In this document: positions 16,570 to 25,326 of the stretch, one piece after another
Numbering within the stretch: position 1 is the stretch's first letter
Layout: each line of letters begins with the position of its first letter
Assembly: GCF_031453615.1 (NCBI RefSeq)
Contig: NZ_JAVIZT010000001.1
Span: forward strand, 1,302,001-1,366,000
DNA length: 64,000 nt
DNA from: Microbacterium sp. SORGH_AS_0428
GTDB taxonomy: Bacteria > Actinomycetota > Actinomycetes > Actinomycetales > Microbacteriaceae
Direction of reading: 5' to 3'
Notes under the pieces: generated by a model
The model's database searches: none
The model's input: only the letters and a program-made list of their open reading frames with translations
What the model was told of the DNA's origin: nothing
Translations under genes and position numbers: made by a program

Positions 16570-16947
16570 TTACGCGCCTGCGGCATCTCCGCCGTTCGCG
16601 GCACGGCGACGGCGGATCTCCGCCTCCAGAGCCGCGGCGCGCTCCTCGCGCTCGAGGTCGGCGAGCTGCTGCTCCGTCGTGCGCGTATCGCGCGGCCTCG
16701 GCGCAGGAGCGGGTCCAGCCTCCTCCTTCGACCACCGGCGCGGGTCGCCGAAGCTCATCGCCTCGCGACCGCTGCTCCACTCCCTCCCGAGCGTGAACCA
16801 GAGGATGGAGCCGACGAGCGGCAGCAGCACGATGAAGAAGATCCACGCGACCTTCGGCAGGAACCGGATCTGATCGTCTCGGCGCGTGATGGCGTCGATG
16901 AGGGCGACCACCATGACGGCGAAGATGAGCAGCGCGAGCAACGGCAT
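16570..16947 (-). CDS. PLDc_N-type small membrane protein
   Basis: A 125-residue protein. Two membrane helices lie at ~1-20 and ~33-55, with the PLDc_N pattern (RFLPKVAWIFFIVLLPLVGS, ILWFTLGRE). An Arg/Glu-rich helical tail (~85-120, LADLEREERAAALEAEIRRR) probably forms a coiled coil in the cytoplasm. PLDc_N domains occur in cardiolipin synthases and as stand-alone small proteins of unknown role in actinobacteria. The chosen start is the ATG at 16947 right before the first helix; upstream in-frame codons give a non-hydrophobic Arg/Ala-rich stretch. Confidence 0.85.
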   Translation of the reverse strand: MPLLALLIFAVMVVALIDAITRRDDQIRFLPKVAWIFFIVLLPLVGSILWFTLGREWSSGREAMSFGDPRRWSKEEAGPAPAPRPRDTRTTEQQLADLEREERAAALEAEIRRRRAANGGDAAGA

Positions 16948-17047
16948 GCATCCAACGTGCCGCAGCGAGCCCGCGAGCGCAACGGTCGCGCGGCCCACAT
17001 CCGGTCGCGCTGCCCGCATCCGGTCGCTGCCCGCATCTCCCTCGTCC

Positions 17048-17114
17048 GTCGGAGAAAGCGCGCCCGGTCGGAGGATTCAGCGCCGATCCTCCGACATCCG
17101 CGCGAATCTCCGAC
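17048..17114. repeat. 67-nt nested palindromic repeat, family 1, copy A
   Basis: Outer arms GTCGGAGA (17048-17055) and TCTCCGAC (17107-17114); inner arms GTCGGAGGAT (17067-17076) and ATCCTCCGAC (17086-17095). Intergenic. Three other copies of exactly the same length exist in the window. Confidence 0.9.
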
Positions 17115-17187
17115 CGGACCGGCCGACCCGGACCGGCCGACCCGACCGGACCACCCGACCCGACCCACGGATGCGGGCGGCTCGCGC

Positions 17188-17454
17188 TCAGCCCGCGACG
17201 AGCCAGACGATGACGGCCGCGACCAGCAGCACCGGCGAGATCCACGCCATCCAGCGCGTCGTCGGCAACGGCTCCCACCGGGCGCGAAGGAGGCTGACGA
17301 GCAGGAGGAACGCGGCCATGAACACGACCGCGAGGTGCACGCGCATGACGGTGCCCACCACGATCAGGATGACGCCGCACACCTGCATGCCGAACAGCCG
17401 CGCCAGCACGGCGAGCGGCGGCCGGAAGCGGCGCCGGGACGGTTCCGCTGTCAC
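17188..17454 (-). CDS. Small membrane protein (three helices)
   Basis: An 88-residue protein with a basic N-terminus (TAEPSRRRFRPP) and three hydrophobic segments (~15-38, ~40-58, ~66-86). There are no conserved polar residues that suggest catalysis, and no family is recognised. It lies downstream of the FGSN-motif gene and upstream of repeat copy A on the same strand. No strong ribosome binding site is visible for the ATG. Confidence 0.65.
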   Translation of the reverse strand: MTAEPSRRRFRPPLAVLARLFGMQVCGVILIVVGTVMRVHLAVVFMAAFLLLVSLLRARWEPLPTTRWMAWISPVLLVAAVIVWLVAG

Positions 17455-17524
17455 GACAGCAGCCCGGATACCGGCGCATCCCGTCGTGCGCGGGCCGCGC
17501 TGAGCTCGCGCACGGAGCAGATGG

Positions 17525-17998
17525 TCACTGCGCGTCGAACGCGTCGACGAACACCTGCGGCAGCACCACGTTCACCGGTGCACCCTGGAAGAACGGCGCG
17601 ACGTTCTCCACTTTGTGCCCGGCGATGCCCGTGCCGATAGGCGTGACGAGGAACGTCGTCTCGGGATGCGCCTGCGCGTACTCGAGGAAGTCGACGATCT
17701 GCTCGAGCATCGTGTCGAAGCCGCTCATCGTGTCGATCGCAGAGGAGCGACCCGTCGGCCCGACACCCACTCCCCACTCGGCGCCGAAGTTCTCGAAAGC
17801 GGCCCGTGCCGCACCCGCGCCGTGCTGACCGGCCGCGTTGCTGCCGAACACGAACACCTCGTCGTCGGCGAGCTCGGTCACGACCTCCGGAGTCCGCCTG
17901 GCGCGGAGCGCTGCGAGGCGCTCCTCCTCTTTCCTTCCGCGTCGTGGTTCACGAGTCGGGCCGAGCAGAAGCCCGAGCAGGTCGTTGAAGGCAGACAT
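17525..17998 (-). CDS. Conserved protein with FGSN..HGAGAA motif
   Basis: A 157-residue soluble protein. After a basic helical N-terminus (~1-45) comes VFVFGSNAAGQHGAGAARAA (~58-77), then PTGRSSAIDTM and TFLVTPIGTGIAGHKVENVA (~118-137). This series of Gly-rich loops on a Rossmann-like core is shared by a family found in phages and bacteria (A1S_2505-like) that resembles macro/nucleotide-binding folds; the biochemical activity is not known to me. The chosen ATG begins SAFNDLL; a further upstream ATG adds ten unlikely residues. The neighbours give no pathway hint. Confidence 0.75.
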   Translation of the reverse strand: MSAFNDLLGLLLGPTREPRRGRKEEERLAALRARRTPEVVTELADDEVFVFGSNAAGQHGAGAARAAFENFGAEWGVGVGPTGRSSAIDTMSGFDTMLEQIVDFLEYAQAHPETTFLVTPIGTGIAGHKVENVAPFFQGAPVNVVLPQVFVDAFDAQ

Positions 17999-18061
17999 GC
18001 ACCCAGTATCGTCGCCGCTCCACGACAAGCGACGTCGGCGGTGAGATTGTGGATCGGGGCC

Positions 18062-19018
18062 TCAGTCCTGCTGCTCCTTCATGACCCGAGCGTGCGAGGT
18101 CTTCCCGCGCGCCACCTCGCGATCGTCCCGGCGCACCACGCCCACAAACTCAACGAACCGCGCCGCGAACGCGCGGAACGCGGCGGACAGGCTCGCCGCG
18201 CGGGGCTCGGGCGCCTCGGCCTCCGCATCCGGCATCAGGTTCAGTTCGCCGTCGGTGTCTCGGGGCGTCCGCGCGAATGCCACGCACAGCCGCGCGACGC
18301 CCTCCGCGTGCCCGTGCATGACCGAGTGCGCGGCGCCTCCGATCTCCCACGTCGATGCGAACGGGATCTCGCGCGCCGCGCGCTCGACCCACGCACGCGG
18401 CACCACGGCGTCGTGCTCGCCGCGGATCACGAGCGTGTGAGCGCGGATGTCGGCGAAGAGCTCCTCGATCGGAAACCGCATCATCTCCGGCAGCACCCGC
18501 AGGAACCACCGCGGCCCGCACAGCAGGTAGGCACCCACCGCCAGCACCTTGATCTTGAGCGGTTCGTGCCACGTCGACCGCAGGAACCGCAGCGCGAGTC
18601 GCGGAAGCCGTCGCGCGGCGGGGTCGACGACCGGGCCGATGAGCACGAGCGTCGAGATCTCCGGTCGTCGCCGCGCGACCTCGGTCACGATCTGCGTACC
18701 CATCGAGTGCCCGACGAGCACGGGGTCTTCGAGCGCGAGCTCGTCGAGCACCGCCTCCACCGCATCCGCGTACTGCGCGATCGACATGGCCGACTCCGGA
18801 TGCGGCACACCGCCGAACCCGGGCAGGTCGAGAGCGTGCACCGCGCCGAACTCGTTCAGCTGCGGAGCCAGCCGCTCGAAGTAGGTCGCCGCGACGCCGA
18901 TTCCGGCGACGAGCACGAAGGAGCGCTCGCCCTCTGCCCGGATGGAGGACACGCGCGTGTAGGCCGTGCCGCACGCGACGCGGCGCACGTCGACGACGGG
19001 CGCGGACGGGGCTGTCAC
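18062..19018 (-). CDS. Alpha/beta-fold hydrolase
   Basis: A 318-residue soluble enzyme. The core has an oxyanion region (FVLVAGIGVAATYFERLAP), LDLPGFGG, the nucleophile elbow VLVGHSMGTQ (Ser ~126), Asp in VIRGEHDAVVP and the catalytic His in IGGAAHSVMHGH. A ~35-residue C-terminal extension ends the protein. Substrate unknown; ester or lactone hydrolysis is likely. The GTG start at 19018 overlaps the TGA of the upstream membrane protein gene (GTGA), which sets the start and shows translational coupling with that gene. Confidence 0.88.
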   Translation of the reverse strand: MTAPSAPVVDVRRVACGTAYTRVSSIRAEGERSFVLVAGIGVAATYFERLAPQLNEFGAVHALDLPGFGGVPHPESAMSIAQYADAVEAVLDELALEDPVLVGHSMGTQIVTEVARRRPEISTLVLIGPVVDPAARRLPRLALRFLRSTWHEPLKIKVLAVGAYLLCGPRWFLRVLPEMMRFPIEELFADIRAHTLVIRGEHDAVVPRAWVERAAREIPFASTWEIGGAAHSVMHGHAEGVARLCVAFARTPRDTDGELNLMPDAEAEAPEPRAASLSAAFRAFAARFVEFVGVVRRDDREVARGKTSHARVMKEQQD

Positions 19019-19491
19019 AGTGAGGACGCGAACAACGAGCCGACGAAGAACAGCAGCGCGAAAGCCGCCACCGCGTTGCCGATCATCACGAGGAAGGCGG
19101 ACATCGTGAGTCCCGCGAACGCGCGACGCCAGAAGGACGCGCCGGCGGGCACGGTCGACGCGTACGAGAAGGTGCCGACCGCGATCAGCACGATCTCGAT
19201 CGCCGCGAGCCACCAGGCCTGGAGCATCGCCACCTGGGGGGCGAAGACACTCACGGCGAAGTCACCACTCACCGCCGCGTACACGCTCACGGCCAGCCAC
19301 ACGAGGTTGACGGCGAACAGGGGCCACAGCCACGGCCAGCGCTCCCGTACCGCGAAGCCCACGTCACGCCCGTGGACACCGCTGTGCTCGGTGCGCTCGC
19401 GCACCGCATCCGCCGAACGGGCGCGGCGCGAAGACACGACCTGACGCCATCCGCAGTCCGGCTCGACACAGGCGTGGGTGACTGCGCTCAT
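19015..19491 (-). CDS. Small membrane protein coupled to the hydrolase
   Basis: A 158-residue protein. The N-terminal ~50 residues are soluble and start with two Cys (HACVEPDCGWRQ). Three or four hydrophobic segments follow (~52-72, ~85-105, ~118-155). No family is recognised. The stop overlaps the GTG of the alpha/beta hydrolase; the start ATG is 11 nt after the preceding gene. The three genes 20135-18062 thus form one operon. Confidence 0.75.
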   Translation of the reverse strand: MSAVTHACVEPDCGWRQVVSSRRARSADAVRERTEHSGVHGRDVGFAVRERWPWLWPLFAVNLVWLAVSVYAAVSGDFAVSVFAPQVAMLQAWWLAAIEIVLIAVGTFSYASTVPAGASFWRRAFAGLTMSAFLVMIGNAVAAFALLFFVGSLFASSL

Positions 19492-19502
19492 ACCGACCGA
19501 GG

Positions 19503-20135
19503 CTATCGGTCGAAGCGGCGTGCACGCAGGCCTTGCACGAGCAGCACGATCGTCATGAAGAACGAGAACAGCGGCAGCCCGACGGCGCCGAGCGCGAGAA
19601 GCGTGCCGGTGGGGTAATCGACGTTGCCCATCCGCCCGAGCCCCACGCCGCCACCGCCGGCGGTGACGTCGCCCGCCAGCAGGAACTCGCCGTCGTAGCT
19701 GTCGATCCGCGACGAGCACGTGACGGATGCGGCCGGCCCGCCCGCATCCGCGATGCTGCGCACCGGGGAGAACCCGGTCCGCGGCGTCATCCACCACAGC
19801 GTGTCCTCCCACCCCGGCGACGGCGCCGACCAGGTGCGCAGGGAGATCCCGTCGGCGGTTTCGGCCCGACACTCCACCAGACCGAGCAACGCGGCCGTAC
19901 CCGAAGCCCACACCCCGGTGACGCCCTCGGCGGGAAGCTCCGCCGCCTCGCCCAGCGGCGTCGGCCGCGCCGCCGCGACAGACTGCGACACCGGCACCAC
20001 CCACAGCGCCCAGATGAGTGCGCTCGCCACGACGCACACCCCCACCAGCGCCCACAGCATCTGCCTCCTGTGCCGCAGCCGCATCCGCGCCTCCCGCGCA
20101 CGAGACACGGCGTCGGGATCGAGCGGGTTGGACAC
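19503..20135 (-). CDS. Hypothetical membrane protein with extracytoplasmic domain
   Basis: A 210-residue protein. One helix at ~28-50 follows a basic N-terminus (REARMRLRHRRQ), an extracytoplasmic domain covers ~55-170, and a second helix lies at ~178-200. The middle has three Trp and two Cys (LVECRAETADG; ASVTCSSRID) that could form a disulfide. No family is recognised. The start is GTG at 20135: TACACT lies 6 nt upstream, consistent with a leaderless mRNA; an upstream ATG lacks support. First gene of the hydrolase operon. Confidence 0.75.
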   Translation of the reverse strand: MSNPLDPDAVSRAREARMRLRHRRQMLWALVGVCVVASALIWALWVVPVSQSVAAARPTPLGEAAELPAEGVTGVWASGTAALLGLVECRAETADGISLRTWSAPSPGWEDTLWWMTPRTGFSPVRSIADAGGPAASVTCSSRIDSYDGEFLLAGDVTAGGGGVGLGRMGNVDYPTGTLLALGAVGLPLFSFFMTIVLLVQGLRARRFDR

Positions 20136-20221
20136 GCGTCGAGTGTACGGATGCGGCGAGGCCGACGCGCGCCACGATAGTGCTGACGAATCGCGCACTC
20201 CGCCTCACCTAGGCTGGGCGC

Positions 20222-20836
20222 ATGAGCGAGCAGTCCTCAGCCACAGCCGCGGCCATCGGCCGCGCCGTGCGCGAGGAGCGCACGCGCCGTCAGCTCTCGA
20301 CGCGTGCGCTCGCGGCGGCCGCCGGGGTCTCGCAGCCGTTCCTCACGAACGTCGAGAACGGCCGGGTGATGCCGAGCATCGCCTCGCTCTACAGCCTCGC
20401 CGGGGCACTCGGGGTCTCGGCCGCGGCGCTGCTGCCCGAGCAGCCCATCCGCCTCGAGGTCGTCCGCGCCGGCGGCGGCTCCCGCATCCCTATGCGCGAC
20501 AGCGACGGCGAGACCTACACCCAGCTCATCGCCGGCGCGCGCGGGCGTCAGCTCGGGGCGTATCGGTTCGAGCTGACGCCCGGCTACGAGGATGTGACCT
20601 ACGCGCACGACGGCGAGGACATCGTGCATGTGCTCTCCGGCTCCCTCATCTACCGCTACGCCGATCATGACGACGTCGCGCTGCACCCCGGCGACACCCT
20701 CTGGGCCGACGCACGCAGCGCGCACTCCTGGATGGTGCCCGCCGCGCAGTCCGGCACGACCGAGCTCCTGCTCATCACCGCCGCCGGCGCGACGCATCGC
20801 CACGGCGGCGGCTCAGACAACGACCCCGAGCGATAA
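20222..20836 (+). CDS. XRE-family regulator with C-terminal cupin domain
   Basis: A 204-residue protein. The HTH_3 domain (~10-70) has STRALAAAAGVSQPFLTNVE and GRVMPSIASLYSLAGALGVS. A linker leads to a cupin_2 domain (~105-190) with DIVHVLSGSLIYRY and LHPGDTLWADARSAHSW, which gives the typical metal/ligand pocket. Such regulators sense small metabolites and control nearby catabolic genes. TAGGCT lies 6 nt before the ATG (leaderless). It is 72 nt upstream of, and parallel to, the flavin monooxygenase gene, the most likely target. Confidence 0.92.
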   Translation: MSEQSSATAAAIGRAVREERTRRQLSTRALAAAAGVSQPFLTNVENGRVMPSIASLYSLAGALGVSAAALLPEQPIRLEVVRAGGGSRIPMRDSDGETYTQLIAGARGRQLGAYRFELTPGYEDVTYAHDGEDIVHVLSGSLIYRYADHDDVALHPGDTLWADARSAHSWMVPAAQSGTTELLLITAAGATHRHGGGSDNDPER

Positions 20837-20908
20837 CTCACACGAATCGTTACATCGGCGGCGAGCACCGGTCACACCCGCGAAACACGCGGTTCCTAGC
20901 GTGGCCGC

Positions 20909-22279
20909 ATGCCCACCAAACAGCTCGTCCTCGGTGCGTTCGAGGAGTTCACCCCCAACTTCATCGGCAACAGCTGGCACCACGAGCGTGGCGACACCGC
21001 TGCTTTCGCCACGCTCGAGTTCTGGACCGACATGGTCACCAAGCTGGATGCGGCGGGCTTCGACTTCTTCTTCATGGCCGAGGCCATCGGCTACCCCATG
21101 AACGACGCCGGCGAGGTGCCGGAGGCCGTCATCCGCGAGGCCGTGCAGTTCCCCGTGCACGACCCGCTCACCATCATGTCGGCGCTGGCCGCGGCGACGC
21201 CGCGCATCGGCTTCGTGGCGACCGCATCCACCACCGCGCAGCAGCCCCTGCTGAACGCGCGCACGTTCACGACGCTCGACCACCTGACCGGCGGGCGCAT
21301 CGGCTGGAACATCGTCACGAGCGACAACCAGCAGGCGCTCGTGCGTCTGCTGGGCCGCACGCAGGTCACCCCGCACGACGAGCGCTATGCCGCGGCGACC
21401 GAGTTCGTCGATCTCGATCTCGAGCTCTGGGAGGGCGCCTGGGAAGACGACGCCGTCCGCGCCGACAAGAAGAACAAGGTCTTCGCCGACCCGAGCAAGG
21501 TGCACCGCATCCGCCGCGACGGCACGTACTTCACCTTCGACGGCTACTTCCCCGCGACGCCGTCGCCGCAGCGCACGCCCACGCTGTTCCAGGCGGGAAC
21601 CTCGGAAGCCGGCACGACGTTCGCCGCACAGTACGCCGAGTGCGTGTTCACGCAGGACCGCAACGCCGCGCGCCTCGCGGCGGGCATCGCGCGCCTGCGT
21701 CAGAAGGCAGTGGATGCGGGCCGCCCCGCATCCTCCATCAAGGTCGTCAACGGCGCGTCGTTCATCATCGCCGACACCGACGAAGAGGCGCAGCGCCTGC
21801 GCGCCGAGCTCAACACGACAGCCACCCGTGAGGCCACGGCCGCACTGTTCCTGGGGTGGTCGGGTGTGGACCTCGCCCAGCTCGACCCCGAGGCGACGCT
21901 CGACGACGTCTCGACGGAGGTCGGCCACACGATGCTGGCGATGTGGCGCAACCCCGACGGCACGAGCCCGACGATCGGCGAGATCCTCGACTCGTTGCCG
22001 GCCACGTTCGGCGGCATGAAGTTCACCGGCACCGTCACCTCCGTCGCCGACCAGGTCGAGGCGTTCGTGGCCGAGACGGATGTCGACGGCTTCCTCGTCG
22101 AGAACTGGTACGGCGGCATCGAGGGCTACACGGAGTTCACCGACCAGCTCATGCCGGAGCTGCGCCGTCGGGGCCTGCTGCCCGAGACGCCCCGCACGGG
22201 CACGCTCCGCGAGATGCTGACCGATGCCGACGGTCCGCGCCTTCCCGACTGGCACCCCGCCGCCCGCTACCGCCGCTGA
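20909..22279 (+). CDS. LLM-class flavin-dependent monooxygenase (NtaA/SnaA/DszA family)
   Basis: A 456-residue soluble enzyme of the bacterial luciferase superfamily. Family blocks are VLGAFEEFTPNFIGNSWHH, FDFFFMAEAIGYP, ARTFTTLDHLTGGRIGWNIV, and DGYFPATPSPQRTPTLFQAG with SEAGTTFAAQYAECVF. These enzymes oxidise substrates with reduced FMN supplied by a separate reductase (nitrilotriacetate, thiophene or alkanesulfonate types); the substrate is not evident, and no reductase gene is adjacent. TAGCGT lies 6 nt before the ATG, again leaderless. The XRE-cupin regulator just upstream probably controls it. Confidence 0.92.
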   Translation: MPTKQLVLGAFEEFTPNFIGNSWHHERGDTAAFATLEFWTDMVTKLDAAGFDFFFMAEAIGYPMNDAGEVPEAVIREAVQFPVHDPLTIMSALAAATPRIGFVATASTTAQQPLLNARTFTTLDHLTGGRIGWNIVTSDNQQALVRLLGRTQVTPHDERYAAATEFVDLDLELWEGAWEDDAVRADKKNKVFADPSKVHRIRRDGTYFTFDGYFPATPSPQRTPTLFQAGTSEAGTTFAAQYAECVFTQDRNAARLAAGIARLRQKAVDAGRPASSIKVVNGASFIIADTDEEAQRLRAELNTTATREATAALFLGWSGVDLAQLDPEATLDDVSTEVGHTMLAMWRNPDGTSPTIGEILDSLPATFGGMKFTGTVTSVADQVEAFVAETDVDGFLVENWYGGIEGYTEFTDQLMPELRRRGLLPETPRTGTLREMLTDADGPRLPDWHPAARYRR

Positions 22280-22313
22280 CGCGGTCCGGCGGGCTCCCGC
22301 ATCCGCCCGCTTC

Positions 22314-22380
22314 GTCGGAGAATGCGCCGGATGTCGGAGGATTCCGCGCGCATCCTCCGACATCCGCGTGAATCTCCGAC
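22314..22380. repeat. 67-nt nested palindromic repeat, family 1, copy B
   Basis: Outer arms GTCGGAGA/TCTCCGAC (22314-22321, 22373-22380); inner arms GTCGGAGGAT/ATCCTCCGAC (22333-22342, 22352-22361). It lies between convergent gene ends. Confidence 0.9.
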
Positions 22381-22467
22381 GTTCACGCCGATCTCCGACC
22401 CGACGGACGCGGTCGATTGGCGCAGGCTGACAGACGCCAGGCCGGGACTTCAGGCGGCGCCTCCCGC

Positions 22468-22878
22468 TCAGGCGGGGCGGACGACGAGGGTGTGCCGGAG
22501 CGACTCGGCGCTCACCACGGGCGGCACGTGCTCGGGAAAGTCGGCCGCGTACTTCGCCTCGTAGGCGGCCGAGACCGCATCCTGCACCGGGTCGTCGGCG
22601 GACACGCGCTCGAACGTCACCGCGACCTGCGGATCCTCGAGCGCGGCTACCGGGTCCTGCTCGGCGTGCTCACCGTCGGCGAGCGTGAACCCGGCCGGTC
22701 GTCCCGAAACCGCACGGCGGAACCACGCCGTCTTGTCGCCGTAGGCGGCGCGTACGTAGGCGGCGTCGCCGACGACGACGGCCCAGATCGGAGTGGCCAC
22801 CGCGCTCCCGTCGGGGCGGGTCGTGACGACGGTCACGGTCGAGGTGGCAGCGAGGTGGGCGAGCAGCGCATCCGTCAT
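22468..22878 (-). CDS. PNPOx-like split-barrel protein
   Basis: A 136-residue soluble protein. TSTVTVVTTRPDGSAVATPIWAVVV followed by AAYVRAAYGDKTAWFRRA is the strand pattern of pyridoxamine-phosphate-oxidase-like split barrels (DUF2255-like), which bind FMN or F420. The C-terminal half carries the PVQDAVSAAYEAKY helix. Enzymatic role unknown. It ends near repeat copy B and starts near copy C, so the gene is bracketed by the two repeats. Start ATG at 22878; no strong ribosome binding site. Confidence 0.8.
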   Translation of the reverse strand: MTDALLAHLAATSTVTVVTTRPDGSAVATPIWAVVVGDAAYVRAAYGDKTAWFRRAVSGRPAGFTLADGEHAEQDPVAALEDPQVAVTFERVSADDPVQDAVSAAYEAKYAADFPEHVPPVVSAESLRHTLVVRPA

Positions 22879-22954
22879 GCCCAGAGCCTAGGGCGCCTGC
22901 GGCTCCCCGGGCGCGGGTGGATGGATGCGGCGGCACCCGCATCCGCTCACGAAC

Positions 22955-23021
22955 GTCGGAGATCAGGCCCACGGTCGGAGATTTCGGCCCCGATCCTCCG
23001 GCATTCGCGCGATTCTCCGAC
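22955..23021. repeat. 67-nt nested palindromic repeat, family 1, copy C
   Basis: Outer arms GTCGGAGA/TCTCCGAC (22955-22962, 23014-23021). The inner arms have two changes relative to copies A and B (22974-22982; ATCCTCCGGC at 22993-23002). Intergenic. Confidence 0.88.
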
Positions 23022-23070
23022 CGGCGGATGCGCGCCGGCGGATGCGGGCTCGGCGGATCTGCACGCCCGG

Positions 23071-24060
23071 TCAGGGCGCGGGCGGGCGCGCGACGAGCAG
23101 CTCGCCCTCCCCGGCCACCGGCACCTCGCCCGCCGCGGCGGGAACGAGGAACACGCTCCCCGCCGGCGCGGACTCCCCGGCGATCTCGAGCACGCCGCGG
23201 GTCACCACGAGCACCGCGAAGCCTGTGGCGAGCCGCACCGCATCCGTCACGCGATGCCGCTCGAGGCGCACGAACGGGTCGGCCTCGGTCGGGAACACGG
23301 ATGCGGGACGCGCCGCGAAGGGAGCGTGCTGCACGAGCCGCGCGAGTTCGGCGGGTGCCCGGCGGTTCAGGTTCACGGCGTCGAGCGCTCGATCGAACCC
23401 GAGGCCGAGATGCCCGTCGCGGGAGCCGTCGAGCTCGAAGCCGCGCCATTCGAGCAGGATCGAGAGATCCTCGGGCTGCTGCAGCTCCAGCAGGAGCACG
23501 CCCTCGCCGATCGCGTGGAGCTCGCCGGGCGGGATCCACACCACATCGCCCGGCTGCACCGGCAGCGTGTGCAGCAGATCGAGCAGCGCCGCCGTGTCCT
23601 GGTTCTCGACGAGGTCGCGCAGTTCGCTGGCGGAGACGGGGCGACGCAAGCCCACGTGCACCCAGCCGCCGCGGAGGATGTACCAGCCCTCCGCCTTGCC
23701 GTGCGCGTGCCCCAGCCTTTCGGCGGCGAACGCGTCGTCGGGGTGGGCGTGCACGGGCAGACGCTGCCCCGCATCCAGCAGCTTCACGAGCAGCCGCGGG
23801 TCGGCGCCCCACCGGGCGACGTGCGCGTCGCCGAGCCAGCGCACGGGATCGGCCGCGACCTCCTCGCGCAGCAGTGCTCCGCCGGGCAGCCGGCTCAGCC
23901 CGAGCTCGCCTTCGCCGAACACGGTGGTGCACGAGGCGATCCAGTCCTCCGGCTCGTGGCTGGCCGCGGGCGCCTCACGGCGGAAGTCGGTGATCTGCCG
24001 CCCTCCGCGGTAAAAGCGCCGGGCGGGCCGGTTCGACGGCAGCCGCACGATCATGCTCAT
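23071..24060 (-). CDS. Mannose-6-phosphate isomerase-like protein (class I type)
   Basis: A 329-residue cupin enzyme. The zinc-binding region reads LPVHAHPDDAFAAERLGHAH and GKAEGWYIL. A second block, GDVVWIPPGELHAIGEGVLL followed by LELQQPEDLS, matches type I phosphomannose isomerases. It interconverts aldose- and ketose-6-phosphates; within this operon it probably feeds a hexose phosphate to the adjacent kinase and aldolase. GGAGGG lies ~8 nt before ATG 24060; a second ATG two codons later is possible. It is the last gene of the sugar operon and ends near repeat copy C. Housekeeping ManA elsewhere in the genome cannot be excluded. Confidence 0.85.
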   Translation of the reverse strand: MSMIVRLPSNRPARRFYRGGRQITDFRREAPAASHEPEDWIASCTTVFGEGELGLSRLPGGALLREEVAADPVRWLGDAHVARWGADPRLLVKLLDAGQRLPVHAHPDDAFAAERLGHAHGKAEGWYILRGGWVHVGLRRPVSASELRDLVENQDTAALLDLLHTLPVQPGDVVWIPPGELHAIGEGVLLLELQQPEDLSILLEWRGFELDGSRDGHLGLGFDRALDAVNLNRRAPAELARLVQHAPFAARPASVFPTEADPFVRLERHRVTDAVRLATGFAVLVVTRGVLEIAGESAPAGSVFLVPAAAGEVPVAGEGELLVARPPAP

Positions 24061-24121
24061 CCCGGGAACCCTCCGCAAGATGCCCGGAGACGACCGGGCC
24101 GGATGTGATCCATACGCCCGC

Positions 24122-25291
24122 TCATGCCAGGAACCCTCCGACGAACGTGTCGCCGAGGCCGATGGTGGTCGGGTCGGCGACCTCGACGCGGTACGCGGCG
24201 ACACCCACCGCGCCGGCCAGGAGGCGCGCCACCTCGGCCACCACTCGTTCGCCGTCCGGATGCCGGCCGAGTCCGGCCGTGGCAGCCATGTCCTGCGCGG
24301 TAGCCGCGTCGCCGAGGCGGTAGCGGGTGGCGGCGAGCCGCACGGCGTTCTCCAGCGCGCCGCGATGCCGGCCGGCCTCGGGGCCCGTGGCGATCGCCCA
24401 GTAGCGCGTGTGCACGACGAGTGCGGGAGCGGCGATCAGCCGCTGGGCGCCGGCGAGCGCGTCGGCGACATCCGCGGCGTCGGTCAACGACACCGGCCGC
24501 CCGACGTACTCCTGCAGCTCGTCCTCGTTCATGCCGTGCACGTCGATGACGTCGCCGAGGCGCGCGCGGACGATGTCGGAGAACTCCCTGCGGTAGAAGC
24601 CCGCATCCTCGTAGTAGACGAGAGCCTCGGCGGGCAGGCGCGTCATCGCCGCCCGCAGGTCGTCGAGACGTGAGGAGAGAAGCGCCTCGTCCTGCATCGT
24701 GTTGAAGCCGGAGACGAGGAAGGCGTCGGCGTCGGCGAGCTCGTCGGCGAGCTCGGGCGCCAGCGCCATCTCGCGGTTGGGCGCGTCGTTCGCGAAGATG
24801 ATCCGGTTCGGCGCGGGCGCGATCACCTCACCGTCGACCAGGGCGACGCGGGCGCCCGCGGGGTACTGCACGATGAGGTGCGGATCGAGGGTGTCGCGGG
24901 TCGCCGAGCAGATGTAGGCCAGCTCTGGCGGGAGGAGGCGCCGCACGTTGTCGTCGATGCTCACGAGGTGCTGCACGCTCGGGATGCCGAGCCGCGCGAG
25001 CGCGAGCCCCGCCCGCACGCCCGTGCCGCCCAGCGTCACGCGCGTCTCGAACCTTTCGGCGAAGCGCGTCACGATCTCGGATGCGGCCACGAACCGCTCC
25101 CCGCCGCCGCCGGCGGCCAGGAAGCCGAGCACCGTGACCACGAGCGCCCGCTCGTCGTCGATCGGCGCCGCGGTGGTCAGCTCGCCCCGGCGCACGCCGT
25201 ACGCGCGCGCCAGCTGCTCGAGCACGGCCGCATCCCATCGCACCTCGTAGTCGACGGTGCCACCGAGCCCCAGAACGAGCTTTCCCACCAC
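24122..25291 (-). CDS. ADP-dependent glucokinase/phosphofructokinase family kinase
   Basis: A 389-residue protein of the ADP-specific kinase family (ribokinase fold). Visible blocks are TLGGTGVRAGLALARLG (substrate lobe), NRIIFANDAPNREMAL, FLVSGFNTMQDE, DVIDVHGMNEDELQEYVG and the catalytic GLGDTFVGG at the C-terminus, whose Asp is the base. Known members use ADP to phosphorylate glucose or fructose-6-phosphate, mostly in archaea. Here the gene lies between a class II ketose-bisphosphate aldolase and an isomerase, so a ketose-6-phosphate kinase role is likely. The start is one of two adjacent GTG codons. Nucleotide preference cannot be read from sequence alone. Confidence 0.85.
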   Translation of the reverse strand: MVGKLVLGLGGTVDYEVRWDAAVLEQLARAYGVRRGELTTAAPIDDERALVVTVLGFLAAGGGGERFVAASEIVTRFAERFETRVTLGGTGVRAGLALARLGIPSVQHLVSIDDNVRRLLPPELAYICSATRDTLDPHLIVQYPAGARVALVDGEVIAPAPNRIIFANDAPNREMALAPELADELADADAFLVSGFNTMQDEALLSSRLDDLRAAMTRLPAEALVYYEDAGFYRREFSDIVRARLGDVIDVHGMNEDELQEYVGRPVSLTDAADVADALAGAQRLIAAPALVVHTRYWAIATGPEAGRHRGALENAVRLAATRYRLGDAATAQDMAATAGLGRHPDGERVVAEVARLLAGAVGVAAYRVEVADPTTIGLGDTFVGGFLA

Positions 25292-25326
25292 GGCGCCTCT
25301 CTCGTGAATCCCGTGCCTTGTGCCGG

